From Caenorhabditis elegans (lineage: Eukaryota; Nematoda; Chromadorea; Rhabditida; Rhabditidae): 64,000 nt of DNA. Positions within the stretch are counted from its first letter, which is position 1. Each line of letters starts with the position of its first letter. The position numbers and the translations under genes were made by a program. This document shows positions 45,567 through 56,584 of this stretch, in pieces. Under the pieces are notes generated by a model, which was not told the DNA's origin, did not search any database, and worked only from the letters and a program-made list of their open reading frames with translations. The stretch is taken from the NCBI RefSeq assembly GCF_000002985.6, contig NC_003283.11, forward strand, positions 2,294,001 to 2,358,000, given 5' to 3'.

Positions 45567-47358
45567 CTAGAAAACATTTATCATCACAACTAGTGCAAAA
45601 AATCCAAGAATAGAGAGCCTCGGGGAATTCTTTGGAAGTTCACCTGAAATAACCAAATTGAACTGGAAACTAGAATAAATTTATAACAAACTGCAAAATT
45701 TTCCATCAAACATCGGAGGTCGGTCCCCAGGCTGATTGAGTGCATTCTGAAGTCGATCGCAATAAGTTGAATCAGCCGACAATGTTTGACTGTTGTTGTT
45801 GAAAATGATTGCATAAGCGGCGTTCGATTTTGCAAGCTTTAAATTTTTTTTATTATCAGTTATACTTTTCAAATAACTTTTCAATGAATAAAAATACCTT
45901 CAAACTGGGAAATGAAATATCTGACAAGTTTGGGTTTTGCTCGACTGATATTGCTGCTATGCTTTCTGAACAAAAAAACTCTTCCCTAATTAAAAATTCG
46001 AAAAACTCACTTTCTAGTGAATAAATGTACTTCAGGTTGTCGAAAAAATCAATTTTACTCAAATTTGAATTTTTGAGAATCAATCCACCAAATATCACTT
46101 CCACGGTCTTCAGCTGGCTCACTAGGTGCTCATTTTCAGGGCTTATCACCAAATTTCCAAATATTTGCGTACATCCTTCTTGTATATTAGTAGGTGATGT
46201 TGTGAATGTTGAATTGCACATTTTCCCATTTTCCACAAGTTTTGGGAGTTCACAATATTTGCCTTCAATTTGGGAAATTGTAACATTTTCATTGCTCATA
46301 ATGCCCATCATTTCTTGCGAAGAAATGCAAAAATTGCCGTTTTGCGGGGCGATGGTCACATCCACTTTAGTGTCGTTTGGAGTGCTCCAAAACTTCAAAT
46401 TGATTTAATTAATTTTTTGGAAAGGGAATTTGAAATACCTTCAAATTTGGGGTATTCATACGTTTGAGGTTAATGTTTGCGGCCACTTTATATTCGAAAC
46501 AATTGATAGAAGTCAGATTGAGTAGTCCAAATTCTAGCATATTTCGATTATCGGTCCAAGAAAATTGCTGTAAAGATAAAATTGAATTCATATGGTGCAA
46601 AAGGTTAGATTTGAATATTGCGGTAAACGGTAAAACTAGATTGGCGGGAAATTCAAACTTCTGGAAAAAAATAGACTTAATTGCGACCTTACTTCAATTT
46701 CGCGTCTATCGAGCATGCGTCTAAAACGATTTGTACTTCCACACTCCACCGATTCCAATCCCGTGAGAAAACTTCCACTTGTGTAATTTGTGGTTAAAAC
46801 TTCCAGGCTACCAATAAGATGTTTCATATTTTCAAATGTTTCAGTCAACTGTTGTTCTGTGAGATCGGAATTGCCAACGATAAATATGTCGGCACATACC
46901 GTGCTACAGTTTTTTGGAAACAATGGAATTGTTTCACTTGATATTTTAGATTCCAGAAAAACACATCCGGGTTCTGGAAAAGTTAAACGTTATAATTATC
47001 ATGACTTCTTAAAGATTGGGTTTTAGCCTCTTGATTTAAAAAAATTTATCTGAAAAAATTTGAAAATTTTTGTTTAGAGTCAAAATGTAGTGAAAATTTA
47101 TTCAATTCTTAATTATTTACACTTGAAAGTTATCGATTTTTTGGGGTTCAAAGCAAAAAGAATTTATCAATATTTCCTTTTTTAGTACTTGCAAGCATTG
47201 AGCCAAAAAGTGTTAAAATACAAAAATTAACATTATGGTTTCAACTCAAAATACTTACCGCACTTGCTATTCAAAAAAGTCTCGGCTGACTCTGTTCCAT
47301 AATTGAGTTCAGTATTTTCAGCAATGAGAATCAATATACTAATCAATATTAGAAACAT
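45567..47358 (-). CDS. IRLD protein, gene J
   Basis: Minus-strand exons: about 47,261-47,358 (MFLILISILILIAENTELNY, AETFLNSKC), about 46,694-46,974 (FPKNCSTVCADIFI, LTEQQLTETFENMKHLIGSL, FLTGLESVECG), about 46,439-46,567 (MLEFGLLNLTSINCFEYKV), 46,012 to about 46,396 (FCISSQEMMGI, GKYCELPKL, EGCTQIFGNLVISPENEHL, LSKIDFFDNLKYIYSLE), about 45,897-45,966 (AISVEQNPNLSDISFPSLK), about 45,690-45,840 (LSADSTYCDRLQNALN) and 45,567-45,648, ending LGFFALVVMINVF. All exons are open and splice sites are canonical. Predicted extracellular L-domain protein with a hydrophobic tail. Most similar to neighbours I and K, consistent with a local array. Confidence 0.86.
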
Positions 47359-47559
47359 TTTTTAATAAAGAGAAGAGTATTGCAAGTTCCTCGAACAAGA
47401 GAGAAAAATGAGAGTTTGGACAGCAGGTGTAACTTTTTAATCAATTTTTTCCCACATTTGGTGTTAAATGTCAATTTTATGTGCTAACAGAAATTGGAAG
47501 TTTCACAATTTTCAAAACTTTATTAAGTTAGAAATGTAAAAACTAATGAAATCATTATA

Positions 47560-47925
47560 GAGTACAGTGTTCAAAGTGGCATTTCTCTATTCGGGAGTTA
47601 GTCTGAAAATTTGCATGGAAATTTTAGCCCATTATGATGGATTATAACGTGAAGACAAAGTGCATTGTCGCTTTTTTCGACCCCTACAATGTTTTAATAC
47701 GAATTACTAAAACAGGATTAAAGTATAAAGAATGTGGGAAAAAAATTTTTTGGTCGACTTCCAAAATTATTTGTGGCAAAAACTGAGTAATTTCCACTTT
47801 TTGACAGTAAATAAAAATTTTTCAAAATTTTTTTGAATAGTTTGATTATGATATTCGGTCACTTTGGCACCATTTAAGTAGGTTTCAACAACTTCCATAC
47901 TGGCTCTACTCCACCTTTAATTAAA
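47560..47925. repeat. Degenerate CTCCACCTTTAA-family repeat
   Basis: It contains the family phrases AATATTCGGTCA-like (GATATTCGGTCACTTTGG), TGACAGTAAATAAAAATT and the terminal CTGGCTCTACTCCACCTTTA. The left terminus is not recognisable. It lies upstream of irld J and downstream of irld K. Confidence 0.5.
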
Positions 47926-48017
47926 AGGGATAGAAGCAATGCTATTGTACAGAACAGAGACATTTTTGAAAACCGTTAAATAAAATTCAATTTTATTTTA
48001 CAATTCCAATTAAAAAT

Positions 48018-50502
48018 CTAAAATAATGCTAACAAATAGAAGACGGTGGCCCATACTCCCAGGGTTGTAGATTCTAAAAACATGCCATTTTCCAAGCTCT
48101 CTTTAGTGATGGGATGCACAGTCTCTTGAATTTTGTCTGAAAATATTGAATTTGAAGAAAAAGTTATGAAAATCACTACAAGTTGTCATCTCTCCGTAGG
48201 GCTTCCATGCAGGCGCAAAAACGCCTGTGGCGTCCGCCTCGCAGAGATCTCCGCCTGCCGCCATCTGAATTGTTGCGGCGTGGAACCCGAAAAGTGTCGG
48301 CCGCTGCGCGTCAACCACCGTTCACACTATGTGGTGGGGACGTTGGAGGCAGGCGTCAGGCCCTAAAACCGCGCCTGCCTCCCATGGAAACCCTAAACCT
48401 AACAGTTAAATACCGTTTTCTGCGTACTTTTGAGATTGTTTTCAAGACCCATTATCAAATTTCAAAAAGTTCTTACCACAAGTTTTTCCATCGAAAAATG
48501 GAACTCGCCAACCAGTTAAATTCAATGCATCTTGAAGCTCAAAGCAATATGCTGGGTCCGATGAGAGAATATCAGTGTTGTTGTTGAAAATGATTGGCGC
48601 CTGTAGGTCTGTTTGAACTCTCTGAAAATTTGGTAGAAACCACTAATAACTAATCAATAAAATACCTTAAGACTTGGGAAAGAGAAATTTGTCAGCTTAT
48701 GGTTGTGCTCCACGGTTATTGCTGAGGTCATACCTAACAATTAGGTGTAAATTTGATCTTGATCGTACCAAACTTACTATGTAAAACATGGATATATTTC
48801 AAATTATCCAAAAAATCGATTGTAGTCAAGCTGGTATTCCTAATGAACAACCCTCCCAATATCACCTTGACATTCTTCAGTTGGCTAACACGGCTTTCAT
48901 TTTCTGGTCCTATAACCAAATTTCCAAGTATCTGAGTGCACCCATCTAGTATTTCGGTTGAGGTAAACGTAGAATTGCAAACTCTTTCATTTTCTATAAA
49001 AAAAATGGCCAAATATCATGATAAAACTTTTCAAAAAATGTTTGAAAATTTTTTATTTACTGTCAAAAAGTGGCAATTACTCAGTTTTTGCCACTCATAA
49101 TTTTGGAAACCTCCCAAAAAAAAATTAAAAAAAAAAAAATACTCGTATTTTTCAAAATTTTTGGCAATTCGCATTTCAACAAAATCCCCACTGGCGCTAC
49201 TCCACCTTTAACGTTAGACTCAAATTAGAAAACTTACTTTCAATTTTGGAGCATTTATTCGAGTCATATTCCTGTTTTCGAGAAATATCCCAGAGCATGA
49301 AATTGATGACAAGTTGAGAAGACCAAGCTCCTGCATTTCGTCGTTTCCATTGAATTGCAGGTATGGCTAAAAAGTATATTAATATTAAAGGTGTATTTGC
49401 GTCTGTGGGCATTTTCAATAAAAAAGACAGCAAACAGGTTTATATACCTATTAAAAAAATTATAAAAGTTGTTGAAATTTTTGATGATTTTTTTCAAATT
49501 TGCAAAAATAAATTTAACAAGACTGAATAATTTTAAATTCCCACGCAAATAAGTGACGTCATTTTGGATACTTTTGCCAAATTTTTCAAATATTTCTCAG
49601 ACATTTTTCTGTGAATAAATCTTTATAATAATGTTTCCATGGAAGACAGGCGCGGTTGCAGGACCTGGCGCCTGCCTCCAACAGAATGGCGAGAGGGCAA
49701 AGCGAGAAGTCATCTACATAGTGCCAAAGGTGGTTCTTTTGCAGCAGCCGACACTTTTCGGGTTCTGCGCCGCACTGTGCAGAAGGCGCAGCGGCGAGGC
49801 AGGCGGAGGTCGCCGCAAGCCGGGCGCGGCAGGTGTTTTGGAGCCTGCATGGAAGCCCTAATTAATAATCAGAAAGAAATTTGCTGAAACTCAAAAATTA
49901 GCCTAACTGTCACTAATTTAAAATTTGTCTGAAAAAATGGCAAATTATGTATAATCAAGAAAAATCAGTCAATATTTCCGAAAAACGCAGAAATAGCAAA
50001 AAAAAAAGAAGTCACTAATTTGCGCGGGAATTCAAAAAATGTCTTCAATTTAAAGTGTTATTCACCGGAACAGCATTATCAACTTGACTTTTCTTTCTTC
50101 TGTCCGGAGGTCCACACTCCAACGATTCCAAGCCGGCCAGAAATCGTGCACTTGTATAATTAGTCATCGTGACCGACAGGCTTCCAATTAGATGTTTCAT
50201 ATTTTGAAATAACACAGTGAGATTTTCTTCTGTCAAATCATTATTATATGGAAACTGGATATCAGCACATACTGTACTGCAGTTTGTTGGGAAAAGGTCA
50301 GCATTTTCACTGGTGAGAAAAGCTTCGAGAAAGACACACTGAGGTTCTGAAGGTGGAATGAGCTATTGGTAACTTGTACTGAATTTAATAACTGACCACA
50401 TCTCTCATTCAAAAATTTCTCGGCGAAATCCCCATATCCGGAAATGAACAGTTCACAAAATCTCGGTTTTAGAATTGAGACCAGAGCTAATAGAAATAAC
50501 AT
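48018..50502 (-). CDS. IRLD protein, gene K, L-domain exon interrupted by a MITE
   Basis: Minus-strand exons: about 50,396-50,502 (MLFLLALVSILKPRFCEL, AEKFLNERC), about 50,065-50,345 (FPTNCSTVCADIQF, LTEENLTVLFQNMKHLIGSL, FLAGLESLECG), about 49,238-49,372 (MQELGLLNLSSISCSGIFL), 48,778 to about 48,998 (ERVCNSTFTSTEILDGCTQI, LGNLVIGPENE, TSLTTIDFLDNLKYIHVLH), about 48,666-48,730, about 48,478-48,622 (ILSSDPAYCFELQDALNL) and 48,018-48,137, ending in a hydrophobic stretch and TAG. The fourth exon lacks its first half (no FCISxxEM or GKYC block). That half is replaced at 49,002-49,211 by a MITE end, so the gene is probably damaged although other exons are open. Paralogues I and J have the full exon. 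Confidence 0.72.
48185..48400. repeat. GC-rich GCCGAC-family repeat
   Basis: CAGGCGCAAAAACGCCTGTG ... ACCCGAAAAGTGTCGGCCGC ... GTTGGAGGCAGGCGTCAGG, in the last intron of irld K. Same family as at 9.1 and 49.7 kb. Confidence 0.7.
49002..49211. mobile_element. Truncated CTCCACCTTTAA-end MITE inside irld K exon
   Basis: GGCCAAATATCATGATAAAA, TTACTGTCAAAAAGTGGCAA and the terminal CCACTGGCGCTACTCCACCT match the repeats at 50,949-51,373 and 55,236-55,634. The left end is truncated. It replaces the 5' half of the L-domain exon. Confidence 0.75.
49640..49862. repeat. GC-rich GCCGAC-family repeat
   Basis: GACAGGCGCGGTTGCAGGAC ... GCAGCCGACACTTTTCGGGT ... GAGGCAGGCGGAGGTCGCCG ... GCGGCAGGTGTTTTGGAGCC. 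It occupies the same intron (between exons 2 and 3) as the repeats in irld C, D and G. Confidence 0.7.
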
Positions 50503-50948
50503 TACTATGAATAAATATTTCCGGTGAAACTAAGAAATATTGAATCAAAATCCTGAATAAATGCCCAACAGGTGAATGTTTTTGATTAGTTTTTTACTTC
50601 AAATGGCACTCGAAAAAAATGCACCAGGATTCGGCTTATTCAGTGCGGAGTTTTATGTTAGTGACGTCATATCAAACGATCGCAGCCGGCTTTACGACCG
50701 GCGAAGTCTTCTGTATATTGTGTCACAAACCCAAAAAATGTCGGGCGCTGCAAAGCATATAAAACAATTTATGGGTGGATAAGTGTCAGTGGTTTTTTTT
50801 TGTTTTTGCCATGAACGACAGAATAAAATTTTAGAAATTTTCTAAATCTTTATTTGTTTGTTTTTTTATTTATTTTTGCCAAAAAATAAGGAGGGCTGAA
50901 TGATACAGTGCATTTTTTCCTCTTCTACGACTTTAAAGGCGCCCTCCT

Positions 50949-51373
50949 TCAAAGGTGGAGTTGCGCCAGTGGGGAAATTGTTAAAAACCACTCATTTGGT
51001 TCCAAAATGACAAAATATCATGTCAAAACTTTTCAAAAAATTTTTGAAAATTTTTTATTTACTGTCAAAAAGTTTTTGCCACTCATAATTTTGGAAGTCG
51101 ACCAAAAAAAATCTCTTTTTCGCCAATTTTCATGTTTTAATTTTGTTTAAGATATTTGTATTAAAACATTGTAGGGCTCGAAACATGCGACATTTCTTAA
51201 AATTTCCTCAAAAGCTCGTATTTTTCAAAATTTTGGCAACTGGCCAAAACTTTGACCGGAAATTATGAAAAATCTAAACATTTTTAGAGTGTTTTATTTT
51301 GATATTCGGTTGTTTTGGATCGTTATAAGTGCATTTAGACAAAATCTCCACTGGTGCTACTACACCTTTAAAG
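50949..51373. mobile_element. MITE with AAAGGTGGAGTNGCGCCAGT ends
   Basis: Left end CAAAGGTGGAGTTGCGCCAG and right end, on the other strand, TTTAAAGGTGTAGTAGCACC give an inverted pair. Internal phrases (AAATGACAAAATATCATG, CTCGAAACATGCGACATTTC) match the other copies. This is the most complete single copy in the window. No coding capacity. Confidence 0.75.
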
Positions 51374-52637
51374 TCGTAATAGTGGAAAAAAATGCACCAA
51401 AAAAATTTCACCAATTACGGTTTAAACTTTTTTTTTCAAAAAATGAGCATTGTCGTACTAGACTAACTAATAATTGAACAAAGGCTCCGACAATTCTTTG
51501 GTTTTTGATAAGGCAGTAAGTATTTTCGTGCTACCGATAATGATATAAAATTGCATTACATTTTACCAGCGAATAACCGAACACTTTTGACTAGACATGC
51601 ATTCGAACTCAATAACAACTGCAATCTACCGATATCCAGAAAAAATATTAGAGACTTCCGCTTTAGTTTTACAGAATGTCGCAGGCCTCGTTGATCATAG
51701 CATTAGTAGGACTTTTATCATCATTGGCGGCATGTTTCATTAATATTTTTATGCTAACAAAAATGGAAAGGTAAGGCTTGATTATTAGAAAGATGAGAAA
51801 AATTTTTATTTCTAGAAAGAAAAAAGACATGATTCTTTTCTACTTTCGCATTTTCCTGGACATGGTTATTGGAGCACTGGTTGCTTTGTTTTTGTTAATT
51901 GGAATAATTAACACATCATCTCCTATTCAATTTTCCGAAATGCAAAGTTTGATGTTTTATTTGGGCCTTGCGAGTTCAAATCTAGTCACAGTCAGATCAA
52001 TCATCGTACTATCCGTTTCCACAGAAAGAGCAGTTGTAAGTTCGTTTGCCAAGAGTTTTAGTTATCGGTAGCGTTATTATGGTTTGATGCTCGGTGAAAT
52101 AGGCAAAATTAGGATAGTTTTCTCCCAACCTGTATGTTGTCGGCTGCAAGTAAATATTATTTTTCTAGGCCACATATATGCCGATGTTTTTCTACAAATA
52201 TCACGAACAAAGCCCCAGAATTTCAATAATTCTCATAGCTGTTTCATTCGGAATGTTCGAGTCCCTCGTACTTTTTGTATTTTGCTCTTTTGAACTTAAC
52301 CTCTCGGCATCATGCGCAGCTATGGGCTGTGCAACAGCTTCCCAATACATGCTTCTCCACTTACTGGTCCAATCAAAAGCTGGTTTTGTCTTGAAGCTAT
52401 TTGAGACGAAGTAAGTAAATATTTTCAGGTAATACTTGCACCAACGGTCGTGTTCGGGATTCTTCTGTGCGCAAAATTGTATTCTTTGTAAAGATCCGGA
52501 AAAACGGGGAATAATGAATCTTCTCAGGTAGCTTTTTTTCTGGCTGGGATTTTGGAATTTTATACAGTGGTGGCCAAGAGCTCTACGTATTTCTAAAATC
52601 TAAAACATCAGCTGTGATACAATAAAATCTAATAATA

Positions 52638-53880
52638 TCAGGTTGTCCCATAAGTTTTTGTACTATTTTTTTTTTTGAAAAAAATTTATTTCTCTCAAGC
52701 GACAAGTAGTACTATTCACACAAGTATTCACCATTAGTGTCCACCACTTGTTGCCATTTACTAGGTAACATCATGATGCCACGGGAGAAGAAATCCGGCG
52801 AACGCGATGAGAAGAAAGTGGAGAGTTCAGTTTTGAGATGCTCTTCGTCGTCGAATTGCTTGTCGCGCATGTAGTCACTGAGAGACAAGAACAAATGGTA
52901 GTCGGTTGGTGCAAGATCTGGAGAATATGGTGGATGCGGTAAAACAGTCCAACCAAGATCTTGCAGCTTTTGGAAAGTCTTCTTGGCGACATGAGGCCTA
53001 GCATTATCGTGAAGAAAATATAGTTTTTCATATTTTCCGTTGGTCTTTTCTGCAACTCGGTCCAATTGGGCACAATAGTAATCAGCAGTGATAGTTTTAT
53101 TAGTTGGCAACAATTCCCAGTGCACGGGTCCTTGAACACCCCACCAGACACAGATCATAATCTTTTTTGGGTGAAGATCAGGCTTTGGCGTCGGTATTCC
53201 TTTCTCACCGATCGGAAGCCATTGACGTTTTCTGGAATGGTTAACATAGAGCACCCACTTCTCATCTCCAGTAACCAGATTGTTCAGCCAATCGAACTTT
53301 CGACGAAAAGTTAGAAGTTGAGTACAAACGTTGACCCGAGTGAGCTTCTGTGATGCCGAAAGTTCATGAGGCACCCAAATTCCAAGTTTTGAAGTAAAAC
53401 CAAGGCGACCCAAGTGACGTGCAATTGTGCTATGACAACACTCAAGCTTCTCTTCCATTTCACGAAGACTAAGACGAGGCTCTTCCTCCACCAGCTTCAC
53501 TAGGTCTTCTTCATTTAACTCTACCGGTCGCCCAGAACGTTCTATTTCTTCGAGACTGAAGTCGCCGTTCTTGAACTTTTGAAACCAACTCTTTGCTGTA
53601 TTATAAGAGAGTGCTCCCTCACCCATCGCACCGCATATGTTTCGTTCCGCTTCCATTGCTGAATGACCAAGACGAAATTCATAAAGAAGAAGCAATCTAA
53701 CGTCTCGACGTTCAAGTTTGATGATTGTCATCGTGGCAAAGTAGAAATGGATGAAATGAATCTTTTCTGAAAGGGGACGACCCGACCTTGACACGACCTA
53801 CGATGAAAAAATTTTAAAACTTTCTAGAAGTTTTGGAAAAATATTTGAAAAAGAGTACAAAAACTTATGGGACAACCTGA
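52638..53880 (-). mobile_element. Mariner-family DNA transposon, 1,243 bp, apparently intact
   Basis: Perfect-looking inverted ends TCAGGTTGTCCCATAAGTTT, flanked by TA at 52,636-52,637 and 53,881-53,882. It contains one full-length transposase frame on the minus strand. It is inserted in what appears to be the last-but-one intron of the srbc pseudogene. Size, TA duplication and TIR all fit mariner. Confidence 0.95.
52712..53731 (-). CDS. Mariner transposase (DD34D)
   Basis: Uninterrupted frame of 339 residues from the ATG at 53,731 (MTIIKLERRDVRLLLLYEFR). The open frame extends upstream to 53,794, but the mariner-like N-terminus starts here. An N-terminal paired-type helix-turn-helix region (YNTAKSWFQKFKNGDFSLEE, RSGRP) is followed by the catalytic core: first acidic residue in VTGDEKWVLYVN, second in FLHDNARPHVAK, third in YSPDLAPTDYHLF, with spacing compatible with DD34D. 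Typical mariner transposases are about 345 residues, so this is full length. It would cut and paste the element at TA sites. No stop or frameshift is present, so it could still be active or be a recent arrival. Confidence 0.95.
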   Translation of the reverse strand: MTIIKLERRDVRLLLLYEFRLGHSAMEAERNICGAMGEGALSYNTAKSWFQKFKNGDFSLEEIERSGRPVELNEEDLVKLVEEEPRLSLREMEEKLECCHSTIARHLGRLGFTSKLGIWVPHELSASQKLTRVNVCTQLLTFRRKFDWLNNLVTGDEKWVLYVNHSRKRQWLPIGEKGIPTPKPDLHPKKIMICVWWGVQGPVHWELLPTNKTITADYYCAQLDRVAEKTNGKYEKLYFLHDNARPHVAKKTFQKLQDLGWTVLPHPPYSPDLAPTDYHLFLSLSDYMRDKQFDDEEHLKTELSTFFSSRSPDFFSRGIMMLPSKWQQVVDTNGEYLCE

Positions 53881-54214
53881 TATTTAAGATCAATCGTCTC
53901 GCTCTCATCGATGTTGCCAATGTCTGTCTATCGGACTTTTTTCCATTCATAGTGAAGCAACTTTCTGTCTTGAAGATTTTCGAATTACAAGTTGGATACG
54001 CAGATTTATTGAAATTTAATAGATGGTTGATTTTAAGGATATTGGTCCCTATGGAGTGGCAATAAAAATGGTCGGATGCCTGATAGAAGCTCTGCTGTTC
54101 TGCAGAACCTTGAGGAAAAATAAAGGAGTAACGATGAAAAAGAAAATTAGTAGTACTATAACTGTTAAAAGTGTTTGAAAATGTTTTTGGAAATAAAAAT
54201 ATGTGATTTTTTTT

Positions 54215-56325
54215 TCACAAAGCGCCCAATATAATTATCAAATTCAGAAATCCCATGATTCCTAAACTTGGATGGTTTGCAAGTTTTCCTTCCAATGTAT
54301 TGTTTGCCGATCTTTGAATTGCTTCTGTAATTCTTTTTGTAAAAGGGGGACTGGCGTTTTTTTCACACCAACCACACGTGTTCTCATCTAGCGAGATTGA
54401 CTTGGTTTTCAGGTATTTGAATTGTGCATGAATCAGGTCACAATTTTTAAAGTTGGGAGATAAAATGTCACTGTTGTTGTTGAGCATAATGGCAGTGAGC
54501 AAGGAGTTTGTGTAGATACGCTGCAATTTTTTAAAGGTTCACCAACTCGCTAAAAGTGATTTTAAAAAATTCACAAACCTTTAAATTTGGAAATGTTAAA
54601 TTTGAAAACTGCGGATTGTTTTCGATAATAATTGAAACGCTATCTGAAAATTTAAAAGTTCAAACGGGTCCTAACAATTAAAGAACTTACAGTTAAAAGT
54701 TAAAATATGCTTCAAATTCTCTAAGAACGCAATATGAGTCAAATTGGTGCTCCTGATAATCAAGCTTCCGTATATTGTTTCAACTATCTTCAGCTTACTT
54801 ACAAGATGCTCATTTTCAGGTCCTATCATAACATTTCCATTAACATGTGTACAATTATCTAACAAGTTCTCTAGTGAGTCATTGCACATATTTACATTGT
54901 TTTCGCAAATCTTGCATGGTCTACAGTTTAGTGAAGCAAACTCTGTGGTGATGAAAGTCTGCATTTCTTGAGTTGTGATGCAGAAATCCTCATGTAAATT
55001 GGCTTCAATTTGGATTTTTATTACGTTGGTAAATGCATTTGGATTGTAGATGTTCTGAATAAAGTGTGATTTTCTCGAAATTTAGAACCGCCATCATAAA
55101 AAAATATTTGAATAATTTTTTAGTAGTTTCGTTACGAAATTCGCTCATTTGAGCCCTTTTTGGTTCTATACGTTCAAAATTGTCCGAGCCATTAGTCATC
55201 CTTTAATAGTAAATTATTTTGTCATTTTATGTAGCATCGTTGTTAAAAACCACTCTTATGGTCCCAAAATGACCGAATATCATAATAAAACTATTTAAAA
55301 AAATTATAAAATTTTTTTATTTACTGTCAAAAAGTGGCAATTGCTCAGTTTTGCCACTCATAATTTTAAAAGTCGACCACAACAAAAATTTTCTAATATA
55401 AAATATAATTTTTATTTAATTATTTCTATTTGTAGGGCTCGAGACATGTGACATTGCTTTGGATTTCCTCAAAAGCTCATTTGTTTTTTAATATTTTGGC
55501 AATTTGCCAAAACTTTGACCGGAAATTATGAAAAATCGAGAAATTTTTGGAGTGTTTTACTATGATATTTCGTCGTTTTGGATCATTATAAGTGCATTTA
55601 GACAAAATCTCCACTGGCGCCACTCCACCTTTAAAAATGTTTTTTTTCATTTCGCATAATGTACATTGTGCTATCTTCCAATTTTTCAAGATTACCTTCA
55701 GGTTTGGAAGATTCAATAGTCTAACTGTGTTTCTCAGAAAATAAATATTGGAACAACCTATAGAGGTTAGATTAACAAGTCCCAAGTTTATCATATTGTG
55801 GTTGTCGCCCCACATAAACTGTGGCTGGAAAAAAATTTTGGTAATACATCGAGAAAAATCCAGTACCTCTATTATATCAACAGGCGGTTTAAGTCGACTT
55901 TTCGTGCTACACTCCACCGATTCCAGTGAAGCTAGGAACGTGCCACTTTTGAAGTCTGTCGACATTACTGCCAAGCTTCCAATTAAATGTTTCATATTTT
56001 GAAATGCATGGGATAGCTGATATTCGGACAAATTGGATCTTTCATCAATTAGGATATCTGCGCAAACAGTGCTGCAATTTGTTGGAAATAGATCCAGATT
56101 ATAACTAGCGAGAGAAGATTCCGGAAAAATGCAATGCGGCTCTAAAAGATGTTTGTTTTAAGTTGGATTTATCTACACACTTATTTCAATTTCAATTATT
56201 CAGAACTCACCACAATTCTCCTCCAAAAATTTCATATAATGGTTCATTCCACCAAATACATCTAATTTATTGGAGTCCGAAACGAGTGATAACTTTAGAA
56301 AAATTAGTGAAATCAGTATTTTCAT
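54215..56325 (-). CDS. IRLD protein, gene L
   Basis: Minus-strand exons: about 56,213-56,325 (MKILISLIFLKLSLVSDSNK, a signal peptide, then MKFLEENC), about 55,868-56,141 (FPTNCSTVCADILI, LSEYQLSHAFQNMKHLIGSL, FLASLESVECS), about 55,697-55,827 (MINLGLVNLTSIGCSNIYF), about 54,690-55,055 (FCITTQEMQTF, NCTHVNGNVMIGPENEHL, TNLTHIAFLENLKHIL), about 54,580-54,643 (SVSIIIENNPQFSNFTFPNLK) and 54,215-54,523. The last exon runs from TAIMLNNNSDIL through DENTCGWCEKN to a hydrophobic end (LGIMGFLNLIIILGAL) without the intron other copies have after the final Cys. The most divergent of the array: GKYC is replaced by a CRPCKIC stretch. A MITE lies in the long third intron. Open throughout. Confidence 0.85.
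55236..55634. mobile_element. CTCCACCTTTAA-end MITE copy in irld L intron
   Basis: It opens in GTTGTTAAAAACCACTCTTA (matching the interior of the 50,949 copy) and ends CCACTGGCGCCACTCCACCT. The left terminal repeat is missing. The middle carries GGGCTCGAGACATGTGACAT. Confidence 0.65.
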
Positions 56326-56584
56326 TTCAAAACTAGAAGCGAGCAAAGGAAATTTGAAAACGAAAGATGTATGAGCCAGAGGGAAACAGGTGAAAAAGTA
56401 ATTTTATGGCATTTTGTGATTAGCTGAACAAAAAATAATAATTTCGATTTTGTGAGAACTTTATGGAAACGAAATTAGAAATTTTTCTAGTTTTAAGGAC
56501 AGCTGTAAAAATTTTCATGTAGTTAGGGACCAATCAGCGCTGCGCAAAGGGCGTGGCCAATTTTTTTTAATTGGTCGGAGGTGT

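Larger units (their letters stand above)
51676..54178 (+). pseudogene. srbc-type chemoreceptor pseudogene with mariner insertion
   Basis: Exon 1 (51676-51772) gives MSQASLIIALVGLLSSLAAC, a first membrane span. Exon 2 (51816-52035) has FYFRIFLDMVIGALVALFLL and IIVLSVSTERAV. Exon 3 (about 52,170-52,410) has FYKYHEQSPRISIILIAVS and further spans. The next donor reads AAG-TAAGT, apparently short by one base, and the following exon (VILAPTVVFGILLCAKLYSL) meets a TAA where a one-base shift would continue into CKDPEKRGIMNLL. Beyond the mariner element the gene resumes (INRLALIDVANVCLSDFF; DIGPYGVAIKMVGCLIEALL) and stops at 54,178. The layout fits the SRBC class of seven-transmembrane chemoreceptors, but two lesions plus the insertion suggest it no longer works. 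Confidence 0.75.

Noticed and set aside
48103-48587. Arg/Ala-rich frames on both strands
   Set aside because: They lie on the GC-rich GCCGAC repeat; the same type of frame appears at every copy of that repeat without shared reading frame.
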